Source: Anthoceros angustus
Lineage: Eukaryota > Streptophyta > Anthocerotopsida > Anthocerotales > Anthocerotaceae
NCBI GenBank assembly: GCA_010909165.1
Contig: MU008164.1
Span: 1,116,001-1,180,000 of the forward strand
DNA length: 64,000 bases
Direction: 5' to 3'
Shown here: one piece after another, positions 11,563 through 22,257 of the stretch
Layout: each line of letters starts with the position of its first letter
Numbering within the stretch: position 1 is the first letter of the stretch
Translations under genes and position numbers: made by a program
Notes under the pieces: model-generated
What the model was told of the DNA's origin: nothing
Database searches by the model: none
Seen by the model: only the letters and a program-made list of their open reading frames with translations

Positions 11563-14500
11563 CTAGGCTGCTGTAGCTGTGGGATGCAGCTTGTTTTCCA
11601 GATAAGTTGCTGTTCCCATCAAGCCCAATAAGCTGCAATGCTGCTCGTGTGTAACCTTAGGAAGACCCTTAGTTAGCAGGTCAACAACATTCTTTGTCGT
11701 GTGCACATATTGAAGCTGGATCATGCTTGTTTCAACTGCTTGACGAATAAAGTGGAACTGTATCTCAATGTGTTTTGATCGTGCATGAAGAATAGGATTC
11801 GCTGTGAGAGCAATCGCTGAGTGATTGTCGCATGCTAATATTGTGGCTGTCGGTTGCTGCCAGTGAATGCCCTCCAGGAACCGACGGACCCATATGATTT
11901 CACGTGCTGCAAGTGATAGGGCTCCGTATTCCGCCTCAGTTGATGAGAGGCTCACTGTTGTAAGTTTCTTAGACTGCCAGCTGATGGCGGATCCACATAA
12001 TAGCAGACAATATCATGATGGACTTCTCGAATCCACGCCGCCACCACGTGATCTCGAATAAGAAGTAAGTGTACCACTTCCAGCAGCTGTATATTTCATG
12101 GAAAAATCCTGTGTGCCTTTCAAATAACGCAGGGTTCTTTTGATGTCCAAGTCCCGACTGGTTTGAGAGGAAACGAGACACTACACCTACAGCTTGGGAG
12201 ATGTCCGGACGAGTCCAACCAACTAAGTACAAGAGACCACCTACTACTTCTCTGTAGGGTACTTTTGCCATTTCTGCAATGTCTGTTGGGGTGGTTGGAC
12301 AGTCCTCTATGGATAACTTATCTCCAGATGCTATAGGGGTGGTGACAGGATGTAATGCTGAAAGGTTGAATTTGGACAGTAACTGTCTTATGAAGTGTGC
12401 CTGGTGGATGGTGACGCGGGTCCTATCAGGGCTAAAGCTAAACTGAACGCCCAAAGCAAACTTCAAAGGACCTACATCAGTCATGTCCCATTCTTGTGAC
12501 AGGGCTTCTTTCATTTCGGCCAAAATGTGGGAATCACTAGCAAAAAGAAAATTATCATCAACATACAGTGCAATGATACAAAGCTGGTTGGCTCTCTTCA
12601 TTACATATACACTGCAGTCTGCAGTGAGAGGTACGAACCCAAGTTTGCGAAGCTTCTTGTCGGCTCTTGCATTCCACATTCTTGCAGACTGTTTCAGTCC
12701 GTATATAGATTTGAGTAATTGACATACCTTAGTTGGATCTGTAATGTAGCCTTCCGGTTCATTCATGTAAATAGTCTCCTTTAGTTCTCCGTTTAAAAAG
12801 GCCGTTTTAACATCCATTTGGTGGACAAGGAGCTTGTGTTTTATAGCATAACACAGAAGAATCCGCATAGATGTCGGCTTCACCACTGGACTGAAAGTTT
12901 CGGTATAGTCCAAACCCTGAACCTGGGTATAGCCCTGGGCCACTAGGCGAGCTTTAAAGCGAGCAACCGTACCGTCTGGATTTAGCTTCAATTTAAACAC
13001 CCATTTGGATGTAATGGGGCGTCTATCCGGAGGTAAAGTCACCAGCTCCCAAGTGTGATTTGTGATGAGGCTATTGTATTCTAAATCAATGGCCTTTTGC
13101 CATTCAGCTTTGTAGGGGCCTGATAGGGCTTCTTTGTATGTGGCAGGTGTATCTGGAGGATCGAGTATTGAGGCAGCTATGTTTGTAGCTAGAGCTGCTA
13201 GGGATGTCCTAGGTGGAACAAAGACAAAGGTGTCACCTGGTTCATAAGGTGTATTAAGCCATTCAGACCTAGGGCGATGGGTCCTAACTGATCTACGAGG
13301 TAAAGGGAACTCCTGTTCATCTACTGCCAATTGTTCATGTTCTTCTGGTTGAGGATTTTCATCTAACTCTGCAGGATCATTTGCTGGAGGCTCAATCTTT
13401 GGAGGATCATCCAGGACATCTGCAGGGTCTGGTAAAGGAGGTGCTGCGGGCAAAGGCTTGTTGGTATACTGGCCCTAATGGTGCTACAGGAGCAGCTGAG
13501 TTGTCAGGGAACTCTAAAGGAAAAACAGAAATATCTATGTCTACTACGTCTTCTTCTAAGTGTTGTTGTGGAGTATGACCATAGATTGAAGGTTCTGACA
13601 AGGGCTTGTGGCTTGTAACAAACTGAAGATGAGAGGCAATGATGAAGCTCTCGTTAAAACTCACACTTCTAGCTAGGGTAAGTTGCCTTGTATGTGGACT
13701 ATACAGCTTGTAGCCCTTTGACTGTTCAGAATATCCAACAAAAATATGTTTTGTAGCTCGATTATCCATCTTACCTCGTTTCTCCGGGGTGTGTATAGCA
13801 GCGCCAAAATGCGTAAATGGCTGATCCTGGGTTTGTGCCCAGCCCACCGCTCAAAGGGTGTATAGCTGAAGAGTGGCTTTACAGCAGCCTGCTCAATATA
13901 ATTACCGCTATACCTTCCGCCAAGATCCTTGTAAGTCCAAAATGAGTAGCTCGCAACGTTCTTGCAAAGTGCGATTGTATCTCTCAACATACGAGTTTTG
14001 TGCATGATACCACGTTGGTGAAGAATGCCCTTCTATCAACAATATGATTGGAAGTCCCGATCGAGGTATTCTTTCGCATTGTCACTTCTTAGTTTCTTAA
14101 GGATGCAACCTTTGAGTCCGCTAGTTGTACATAGTCTAGAAACTTATCATATGTTTTGTATGGTGAAATAAATAGAATGGCTCCATTCATCAAGGAAAAA
14201 CAATAAATTGCCAAAACGATGCGACATCGGCCATAGATGTCGGCTTCGCGATGAAAGTTTGGTATAGTCAAACCACGAACAGGTATATAGCCACTAAGCG
14301 AGCTTTAAAGCGAGCAACGTACCATCTGGATTTAGCTTCAATTTAAACACCCATTTGGATGTAATGGGCGTCTATCCGGAGGTAAAGTCACCGACTCCCA
14401 AGTGTGATTTGTGATGAGGCTATTGTATTCTAAATCAATGGCCTTTTGCCATTCGACTTTGTAGGGGCTGATAGGGCTTCTTTGTATGTGGCGGTGTATC

Positions 14501-15850
14501 GGAGGATCGAGTATTGAGGCGCATTTGTAGCTATTGCTAGGGATGTCCTAGGTGGAACAAAGACAAAGGTGTCACGGTTCATAAGGTGTATTAAGCCATT
14601 CGACCTATGGGTCCTAGATCTCTGAGGTAAAGGTAACTCCTTCATCTCGCCAATTGTTCATGTTCTTACGGTTGAGGATTTTCATCTAACTCTGCGGGAT
14701 CATTTCTTGGAGGCTCAATCTTTGGAGGATCATCCAGACATCAGTGCAGTAAAGGAGGTCTGCGGGCAAAGGTCTTGTTGGTATCTGGCCCTAATGGTGC
14801 TACGGGAGGCGGTGAGTTGTCGAGGAACTCTAAAGGAAAATATCTATGTCTACGTCTTCTTCTAAGTGTTGTTGTGGAGTATGACCATAGATTGAAGGTT
14901 CGACAAAGGGCTTGTAACAAGCCGAAGATGAGAGGCAATGATGAAGCTCTCGTTGAAACTCACACTTCTAGCTAGGTAAGTTGCCTTGTATGTGGACTAT
15001 CTGACATGTAGCCCTTTGTTGTTGAATACCAACAAAAATATGTTTTGTAGCTCGATTGTATCCATCTTACCTTCTCCGCGGTGTATATGTGCATAGGCTG
15101 CGTAAAAAAATGGCGATCCTAGGTTTGTGCCTCAAAGGGTGTATAGCTGAAGAGTGGCTACAGCTTAATAGTACTATACATACCTTGATATCCCTTGTAA
15201 GTCCTGGCGATGAAAGAGTAGCTCTGCAACGTTCTTGCAAAGTGCGATTGTATCTCTCAACATCTGAGTTTTGTCAGAGTACCGTGGTTGGTGAAGAATG
15301 CCCTTATCAACAATATGATTGGAAGTCTGAGGTATTCTTTCGCATTGTCACTTCTTAGTTTCTTAAGGATGCAACAGTTTGAGTCTCGCTAGTTGTACAT
15401 AGTCTAGAAACTTATCATATGTTTGGTGATTATGCAAAATAAATATGGCGATAATGGCTCCATTCTAAAGCGACAAACAATAAATTACGAGCGATGCAGA
15501 CACGGGCCATACAATGTGCACACCATCTAACAGATAGCCTTTGTAGGTTCACGATCATTGTATGGCTTTTGTGTCATCTTGCCAACTTGGCAGTCTTTAC
15601 AGAAAAGGTGATCATTCAGTTTAAAAGAAACTGGATCCTTGTACAATTCTGGTTTGCTAACAACTTGACGTATGTATGTTATGCTAGGATGGCAGAGACG
15701 ATGATGCCAAAGAGAAGTCTTGTCTGCATCACTCTTTGCATCGGTCACTAGCCCATATGCATAATTGGCTATACTCTCAAAATGATAAAGGTCATTGTAA
15801 GTGATTCCTTCTCCCAATATGACTGAATGATCATGTGTAGATGTCACTAT
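11563..15850 (-). pseudogene. pol: Copia 1 integrase, reverse transcriptase and RNase H (frameshifted)
   Basis: The GAG-pre-integrase zinc module (LWHHRLCHP...CKDCQVGK) lies at 15527-15847. The integrase core shows SDNAKEY (near 14060-14095) and YVERYNRTL (near 13975-14000), so two catalytic acidic residues are visible. The reverse transcriptase is nearly intact at 12180-13453, with VDVKTAFLNG-like and YVDD boxes. RNase H continues in another frame at 11563-11955 (LSSTEAEYGAL). Frames change near 12180, 13450 and in the integrase. A degraded second copy of the 12870-14230 segment is inserted at 14233-15505. Confidence 0.75.
14233..15505 (-). repeat. Internal tandem duplicate of the Copia 1 pol segment 12870-14230, full of small deletions
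   Basis: The order of sequence matches 12870-14230 from 'atagatgtcggcttc' to the 'aacaataaatt...cggccata' junction. One copy is missing many 1-8 base pieces while most remaining bases agree. Divergence by deletion with few substitutions is unusual for natural ageing and looks like an uncorrected read or haplotype segment joined into the assembly. Confidence 0.7.
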
Positions 15851-15907
15851 ACAGCCACTTGGTGTGAAACATACTTGCAGGTCGTGGTATATAACAAGTT
15901 TCCTGAC

Positions 15908-17161
15908 TTACAGTAAATTTTTCTTCATGCTAGGTACATGTAGGACACCCAGCAGTGTGATGTGTGTCCCACCTTGCATAGGGAATGAGACATCACCAGA
16001 TCCAAAGAATTGCAAGTCCACTGCCTCCAAGTAGCACGAATTGACTAGTTGGTGCTGGCTTGTAATTAATAAATTTGTCTTTAGATAGACAGATATGGTG
16101 AGTGGCACCGGAGTCCAAAAACCACATATTTGTATCTGCTTGTGTAAGAGATAAACATATAGCAAGGATGGTAGGTGGCTTGGAGGCAGTCTGTGAAGAG
16201 CTGCTCTGTCCACGAGTGACCATATTCGTCTCGGCACCAGGTAATGCTTCACGGCGAGGCTCTCTAGCCCGCTTCTTTCTGCACTCATTTTCAAAATGAC
16301 CTGGAATTCTGCACCAGTGACAGGTGCCCTTCTTTTTCTGTCCAGGTGTATAAGAGGTTGGTGCAGGATAGGGTCTTCCCTTCGACCACGCCCCTTCCCA
16401 CGCCCCACGTTGGGTGTAGAGGACATGTGAACTATGTTGCTCGACCTTGTCAGAGCAACTCACTGATTCCTCCAAAGTGCACCAACAACTTGTGAAAAGG
16501 TGATATTAGCACCTGCCTGGTTTGCAAAATTGGTTTGAGTGGTGACAAATGCTCTGTAGCTATGTGGTAGGGATGTGAGAAGAACTGTTATTGCCTTCGT
16601 TTTTGTCAGCACATCACCGCCTGAGGCAAGCTTAGCACGCAAGCTGCAAAATTTATGTAAGTGATGCTCCACACTATCACTTTCCTTCAGACGAAGGCCA
16701 TAGAGTTGTCTGGTTGCATTAATAAGCGACATTCCGTCCTTTGCTGCGAACATGTCCTTAAATAAACTCAGCCGCAGACGTGGTCCGCCTTGAGTGTGTT
16801 GAATCATGTTCCTATCGAGAGCTGATAGGATTATACTACGTGCTCTTTTGTCTTGCCTTTCCCAAGCCTTAATTTCAACATCTGTGCCTTTAGGGTTTGC
16901 TAATGCTGGACTTGTGCTTTTTCCGGTCACAACATCCATGAGATCATGCTCCTCGAAGATTGCCTCCATTCGAAGCTCCCAGATTGGGTAATCTGAACCA
17001 TTAAACCGGTCCTTGTCTTTCATATCCAGTTTGAAAGTGTTTGTGGTGTTGTTATTAATGGTTGTGTTGCCTACTAGCGGGTTGGTCCCCATGATTTGAG
17101 GTGGAGGAGGTGTGTATGTATGACGAGGTACTATGGGATATCTATGTGGAGGTGACCACAT
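15908..17161 (-). pseudogene. gag: Copia 1 gag and protease region (frameshifted)
   Basis: The gag capsid domain (UBN2/Copia type) starts near 17161 with FKLDMKDKDRFNGSDYPIWELRM and runs to 16460. A frame change follows. Then comes a CCHC zinc knuckle (CHWCRIPGHFENEC, near 16270-16315) and the aspartic protease with WFLDSGATHHIC (about 16090-16130), whose catalytic Asp is present. The capsid packages the RNA and the protease matures the polyprotein. The domain order is normal. Because the region is split between frames at least once, this copy would not make a continuous polyprotein without a correction. Confidence 0.75.
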
Positions 17162-17301
17162 GCAGCTATGGTACTAACAAATGTATGCACAGGAGGGACA
17201 ATGGGGGTTTCAGCAGAATTTCGCAACTATGGACATAGTTTTGTGATTTTGCCAAAATCCCTATTGTTCTTCCAGGGCACTACATAACCTGTCTAACATT
17301 T

Positions 17302-17733
17302 CTAGAGAATTGAGGACTCTGAATCCTGACCGAACATTGTGGCTAAGGACCCTAATATCTGATCTGTTGGCTCAGGTACTATAATCAAACCAACTGATGG
17401 ATTACAACAAGAAATGTCAAGCTTTGGAGCAACAGGAACAGCAGGTCTGTCAAACATCTTAGAAATCATATTGTAGTTTTCAAGACGATCAGATTGCATG
17501 GTAACGTGTGACAACTTTTTTGTCAAAATACCTATTTGCTTTTGTAGCTGTATCTGATCTTTCCTATATTTTTGCTGAGCTATGTGTGCTTGGTGCTTTA
17601 TGATGCCTACCGTAATGCTCAAGTGTCTAATTGCTATGTTGTTTTGTTGTGATGTGAGGTGTGAAGATGCAGTGACGCGACACATGGCGTCTTCTACATG
17701 TTCATAGCAACAATTACGCTGCAAGTACGACAT
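17302..17733 (-). CDS. Leader open frame of Copia 1, between primer-binding site and gag
   Basis: A 143-codon frame starting with ATG lies upstream of gag inside the element. The product is polar with helix-prone stretches such as QKYRKDQIQLQKQIGILTKK, suggesting a coiled coil. It has no similarity I recognise to gag, pol or a host protein. Ty1/Copia elements normally have nothing coding here. It could be a chance open frame in leader RNA, but the second Copia element of this window also has a long open frame in the same place. Confidence 0.35.
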   Translation of the reverse strand: MSYLQRNCCYEHVEDAMCRVTASSHLTSQQNNIAIRHLSITVGIIKHQAHIAQQKYRKDQIQLQKQIGILTKKLSHVTMQSDRLENYNMISKMFDRPAVPVAPKLDISCCNPSVGLIIVPEPTDQILGSLATMFGQDSESSIL

Positions 17734-18102
17734 CGCTTAGGAGAAAGTGAATCATAATCTCTTGAGAACCTATTCTGCTCGTTCCTTGTCATGGTGCACA
17801 TCAATTATGCACCGCTTCGATTACGCCCCACTTGCTCAAAGCTTGCTTTGCAAGGTGAAAAGCGCTTTTTCTTCCTCCTTCCAAGGGATACTCAATGGAG
17901 GTGCTCCAGCATCGACGCGTGTTGCAACATGATCCATGCCGCTAATGTAATTGAAACATGCGTCTAATTGCTGCCCCCAAGGATCTGATCCTTGTGATCA
18001 CCGAGTACGCGATCGCCTAGGGTTTTCGGCCTCCTACGGCATGCCGCGCCAATTTGATGGTGCAGACCTCACACCGTATGGGATCCGTGACGCGTCCATG
18101 GT

Positions 18103-18113
18103 GCTCGATACCA
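18103..18113 (-). other. Primer-binding site of Copia 1
   Basis: On the minus strand this reads TGGTATCGAGC, directly adjacent to the LTR end. It resembles the TGGTATCAGAGC site that plant Copia elements use with initiator tRNA-Met, with a small difference. Confidence 0.65.
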
Positions 18114-18294
18114 TATAGAGGTTATATGGCCACCGATCATGAAAGATAAGGATCGAAAAAAAACAAGCGTAGGCGTAAAAGATAACTTCATTGAGGTTCA
18201 AAGAAGCATATCAACAAGAGCTGTTGTAAACTGCTTTTAACCTAACAATTACGCGTTATTGGGTTAGTGTCTGAAATTGGTAGCCATTCTAATA
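18114..18294 (-). repeat. 5' LTR of Copia 1
   Basis: Partner of 10908-11111, shortened by several small deletions. The outer edge abuts the CATCC target duplication and the inner edge abuts the primer-binding site. Confidence 0.8.
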
Positions 18295-19620
18295 CATCCA
18301 GACTTTCCGAATCGCACCTCTTTTTCTCTTCTGCGATGAGGTTTCACTTAGGCTTGGTCCAGCCTTTTGGCCACTACTCTCCAGCTTGGTACAGGCACGC
18401 CCTCGGGACGACTTCGAGGACCCACCTTACTCATTGCTCTTGGTAGGCGGGCATAGCTGCTAGCATGATCAACTCGTCATACGCCGTCATTCTCGCTTGG
18501 CTAAGGAGGTGGCTTCTTCCCTTACAAGGAGCGCCTTACATTTACTATGGGAGTTTCCTCCCTACGGTGAGGCGGTGAGAGGATGCGCCATGGTGAAGGC
18601 TTGTAAGTACTCTTCTATGCAGTAGAGGCATGTCTTCATCCCCCTCGCCATCGAAACCCATGGGGCCATGGGCAAGGCCTTTTCTGGGTTCCTTAAGGCA
18701 TGTGCCACGGAGTACCTCAGCCACAGGAGTGGGGCAGTGCATAGCTACACATGACACTGTTCGCGACGTCATATTCTCGTTGGCTAAGGAGGGTGGCTTC
18801 TTTCCTTACAAGGAGCGCCCTTATACTCTACCCAACGGAGTTTCCCTCTGGGCTGAGCGGCGGAGGGATGCACCATGGTGAAGGCTCGTAAGTACTCTTC
18901 TATGCAGTAGGGGCATGTCTTCATCCCCCTCGCCATCAAGAGTAGAAGTCTAGGAGTACACCGAGGCCTTCACCATGGCGCATCCCCTCCGCCTCACGTA
19001 GGCCTGTACATGGCGGTGTGCATAGCTACATGACGCATTTGCGACGTCATATTCTCGTTGGCTAAGGAGGGTGGCTTCTTTCCTTACAAGGAGTGCCCTT
19101 ATACTCTACCTAACCTGGCAGGGTTTTCCTCCGGGCCGAGCATGGAGGGATGCGCCATCATGGTGAAGGCTCGTGGCACTCTTCTATACGGTAGGGGCGT
19201 GTCTTGTCCCTGGCCATGTGAAACCCGGCGGGCCAGTGGGCAAGACCTTTTTACGGGTTCCTTAAGGCCGCACGTGCAGGCACCTCAGCCACGGGGAGTG
19301 GGGTTGGCCTCCCTCTTTCCCCATTTGTGTGTAGCTTTACACAGAAATGGGTGTCCATTGCCCTCACGGTGGGCGTTGGTAACGTTAATGTATAGGATAA
19401 TGCAATGATGGGGGCGGCATCTTCAGCAAATTGTGTTGGTAGGCCCGCCTGCTCGATTTTTACATCCTTGGCGCGGTAGGCAGTTGGAAGATTGGGGACA
19501 ACCGGTAGGCAGTTAGAAGATTGGGGACAACGGGGGTTAGGTGCCCTCCTAAAGGTTGTTCGCCTTTATCTTGGGGTACATGGGTTTTCCCATCTCTTTT
19601 TCATAATAAAGTCTCCATTG
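18295..19620 (+). pseudogene. Decayed non-LTR reverse transcriptase, 3' part and 3' end
   Basis: This continues the relic that breaks off at 10907. Peptides such as RDVIFSLAKEGGFFPYKERP and GVSLWAERRRDAPW belong to the C-terminal part of the same reverse-transcriptase family. The coding end is followed by 19450-19620, which ends in a poly-T-rich 'cataataaagtctcc' tail. The same tail occurs at the relic near 20880-20910. The region contains an approximate threefold tandem duplication (18485-19225). Confidence 0.55.
18485..19225 (+). repeat. Three tandem copies of a ~280-bp reverse-transcriptase segment
   Basis: Copies start near 18487, 18767 and 19046. Each contains 'ttggctaaggagg(g)tggcttctt', 'cttacaaggag', 'gga(t)gcgccat...ggtgaaggct' and 'actcttctat...gtaggggc(a)tgtctt'. 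The period is close to 280 bp. Each copy encodes the LAKEGGFFPYKE peptide of the relic in a different state of decay. Confidence 0.7.
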
Positions 19621-19630
19621 TCACATATTA

Positions 19631-19785
19631 TTCTTAAACTATAGGTGTATAAATATAGCAACGAGAGCCTTGTGTTAAGGGCAACTAATCAAGGGCTCCC
19701 TCGTTAATGGTATATTATTCTTATACTATAGCTGTATAAATATAGCAACAAGAGCTTTGTATTAAGGACAACTAATAAGAGAGCC
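19631..19785. repeat. Short direct repeat
   Basis: 'ctatag(g/c)tgtataaatatagcaac(g/a)agagc' occurs near 19641 and again near 19731, each followed by a related 'tt(g/a)tattaagg.caacta' tail. Between them, 'aagggctccctcgttaatgg' echoes the 5' end of the non-LTR relic at 9558, suggesting a fragment of that element. Confidence 0.5.
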
Positions 19786-19794
19786 TGTGTTAAC

Positions 19795-19925
19795 TACAAG
19801 TCCAACTCAAATCCATGCTTGTGTCAAATTTGCCCCTACAACTCCAACTCAAATCCATCATTATGTCGATCTTGCCCCTACAAGTCCAACTCAAATCCAT
19901 GCTTGTGTCAAGCTTACCCCTATAC
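19795..19925. repeat. 42-bp minisatellite, three copies
   Basis: The unit 'tccaactcaaatccatgctt' followed by 'gtgtcaaatttgcccctacaac' is repeated three times with about four to eight changes per copy. The 42-bp period keeps one frame open (TSPTQIHACVK-like), but there is no sign of a real gene. Confidence 0.65.
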
Positions 19926-20540
19926 TTTTAGGCTTTCGCAGTGCGGCTCCTTTGCTACTCAATAAGAGGGGTTCAAGTTCACCTATTTAGTGACAGAGTC
20001 TCCAGAAGGGTTTGTGACCACTATGGTCATTTTGAGACTTGGTCGCCCTGATCTATTTGTACAACTTGGTCTGCTCGAACTGAACAACCTCTTTAAAGTG
20101 CATACTAGTACTTCTTCCTCCACGCCATGTACTTCCTTTCCAGAGCTATTACGAACATAGCATCTTGAATGACATCATTAGCCTCTTAGGAGACAAACAA
20201 AGCCCAACGAGTTTTCGGAAGCGTGAATGGTAGCTAGTGTGCTTGCAGGTAATGAGACAAGGGACGTAAGATATATGAACATAAATTATTATTTTTACAT
20301 AATATATGTCATTGCATTTCAATTTCTTTAGCAACACTCATCAATCAAAATCTAGAGCTTCATTATAAAAGAATATCTTTCTTCTCATATAAAGTTACAT
20401 AAATATGTGCACAAAGTAATCTTTTCAGGACGATATACATCATTGCTGTTCAAAGTTGTTTAAATTCACTACAGTCATTGATCAAAGTGATATAGAAGCT
20501 TTACAGAATAGGACAAAAAAGGGGCCTATGTACCTAGTCT
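19926..20540. other. Non-coding stretch, nothing recognised
   Basis: AT-rich sequence with no convincing coding region, RNA gene or repeat boundary that I can see. Confidence 0.4.
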
Positions 20541-20915
20541 TCACTTTCACCTAGACTCACGGAGCCATGGGCAAAGATTTCTCTAGGTTCATCCTTATCA
20601 TAGCCGCAGGAATGGGGTTGGCCTCCCCCTTTCTTGTATTGTTGCTTTCTTCCGGCAGAGGGTTTCCATCGCTCTGCAGAGGGCGTTCAGCTAGCAGTGT
20701 ATGGAGCGACGGCCGGAGATCGCCTTCTTCGACACCGGTGGTAAGTAGGCCTTTTCACATCCCTGACCACGAAGTTCTTCGGGCGGTTGGTAGTTTTGAA
20801 ATGTGTGATCGTTGGGGCTAGTCCCCTGGCATGGTGCCCTTCGTTGGGTTTTTCCCCTTTTTTTTTGGGGTGGATGGGTTTTTTCTTTTTTTAATAATAA
20901 AGTCTTCTTTCCCTC
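20540..20915 (+). pseudogene. Second decayed 3' end of the same non-LTR element family
   Basis: 'ccatgggcaaag...ttctc.aggttcatcctta' and 'aatggggttggcctcccc' match 19230-19310 of the first relic. The block ends with 'gggttttttc...aataataaagtctt', as does 19580-19610. Only the 3' end is present, which is typical of 5'-truncated non-LTR copies. Confidence 0.5.
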
Positions 20916-20939
20916 TTTCAAAGCGGCGGATTGGAATAA

Positions 20940-22257
20940 GGTGACTTGTATTATTTGTCTCCGGTAATGTACATATTCCCCTTCAGTTTCAATACTGCTT
21001 CGGCAAGTTGTTCAGAACATGTAGGTATTGGAAGACGTCTTCGATCACTGCTGTTCAGGCCACCTGCCCTTCCTTTCTTCGTGCTGCAGTCTCACAGTGG
21101 GCATTCAGCAATGTGCTGCCGTGTCAATGGGGTGGTTGGGCTTCTGTGCGAGGCATCATGCTGATAAGCTTCTTAGACGGGAACACCAACTATGCTTTGC
21201 CCGAAATTTCTCCTTGAAGCTTCACAGACGAACATACCTATACACTAGCAACCATCTCATGGAGAAAGCACTCACCCTAACCTCAAAAAGGCTACGGCAT
21301 GGAAGAGTAGACTGAGAGAAAAAAATTCCATAACAGCCCTGTTTCATCTCATCCTCAATCTCCATCATCTTCAGCCTGTTCGATGAGATTTCTGGCAGAA
21401 GTCATGTACGAGCTAGCATCAGCCAGCATTCTCAAGACTGAATTCCATTCCTCCCCATACGTGACAGCTCAGAACCTAACCTAGGGCACCGCCACCTCCT
21501 CTTATGGCTGCTGTGCAAGGACGCAGATGAAGACCAGTAGTGCATCTGTATTGCACCTACTTGCTTCTAGCCTTCTGCAACGAAGATGTCGTTCACCCAT
21601 CCCTCTCAAGAGATGCTACAGGCGCCTGACCAGCTCTGGCGGGGCAACCGTGCTGGGTGAGTGAGTTCTTTCCTGGCCTCTGCTCAAGATAGATCTGGGA
21701 AGCTCTTTGTTGACCTTTTCCATCCCGATGACAGAAGCCCCAATTCAGCATGACGCAGTGAGAGAAGGCTTCTGGGCAGATCACTTCCAGTGGCGGGACA
21801 GTAGGTCCAAGAAGGTAACGTATGTCTTCTGCTGAGGATGCCCTGCTCTGTTGCGCTCTTTCAGTCAAGTGCCTCCCCCAGGTGTTCCCAACAGGTGCTC
21901 ACATGATGAAATTCTCATGTACAGCAACTCTGCAGAGGTGGCTATCTGGACTGAGTATTCCTCCACCTCTCTGGGTTTCTATGGAGATGCAAAGCCAGCA
22001 GGGTCTCGGGATGCAGGCAGAGATTCCATGCCCTTTGAGTTTGATGCTCGAGGTGTATCTGAAAGGTGTTGATCTGGAAGCCTGTTCTCACCTGCTGAGT
22101 TTGTGGTTGTGGCACAGTTCCTGACTGATTGGTGGATCATTGCTCTCGAGTGTGCAGGGTGGCAAGTAACCAAGGGACAGGTCTGGGTGGGGAATATCAT
22201 AAGAGCAGAGCATGGACTCATGTGCCTGTGTACGACCCTGCTGTGGTACTTGACCTG
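20940..22257 (+). other. Upstream region and probable leader of PPR gene 1
   Basis: There is no recognisable protein. Several short open frames occur but none shows conserved features. The PPR frame is open upstream of its first ATG as far as 22129. Fern and lycophyte PPR genes often have introns in the leader, so an upstream exon coding an organelle targeting sequence cannot be excluded. Confidence 0.35.

Larger units (their letters stand above)
10908..18294 (-). mobile_element. Copia LTR retrotransposon 1 (TA...TA termini), nested in the non-LTR relic
   Basis: A minus-strand element bounded by two related terminal repeats (10908-11111 and 18114-18294). Both begin TATAGAGG and end CTAATA. 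The flanking CATCC at 10903-10907 and 18295-18299 is a 5-bp target duplication. A primer-binding site sits directly inside the 5' LTR. Gene order on the minus strand is leader frame, gag, zinc knuckle, protease, integrase, reverse transcriptase, RNase H, which is the Copia (Ty1) order. Frameshifts in pol and an internal duplication of about 1.3 kb mean this copy is probably inactive. Its LTRs differ by many small indels, so it is either old or poorly resolved. Confidence 0.85.
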
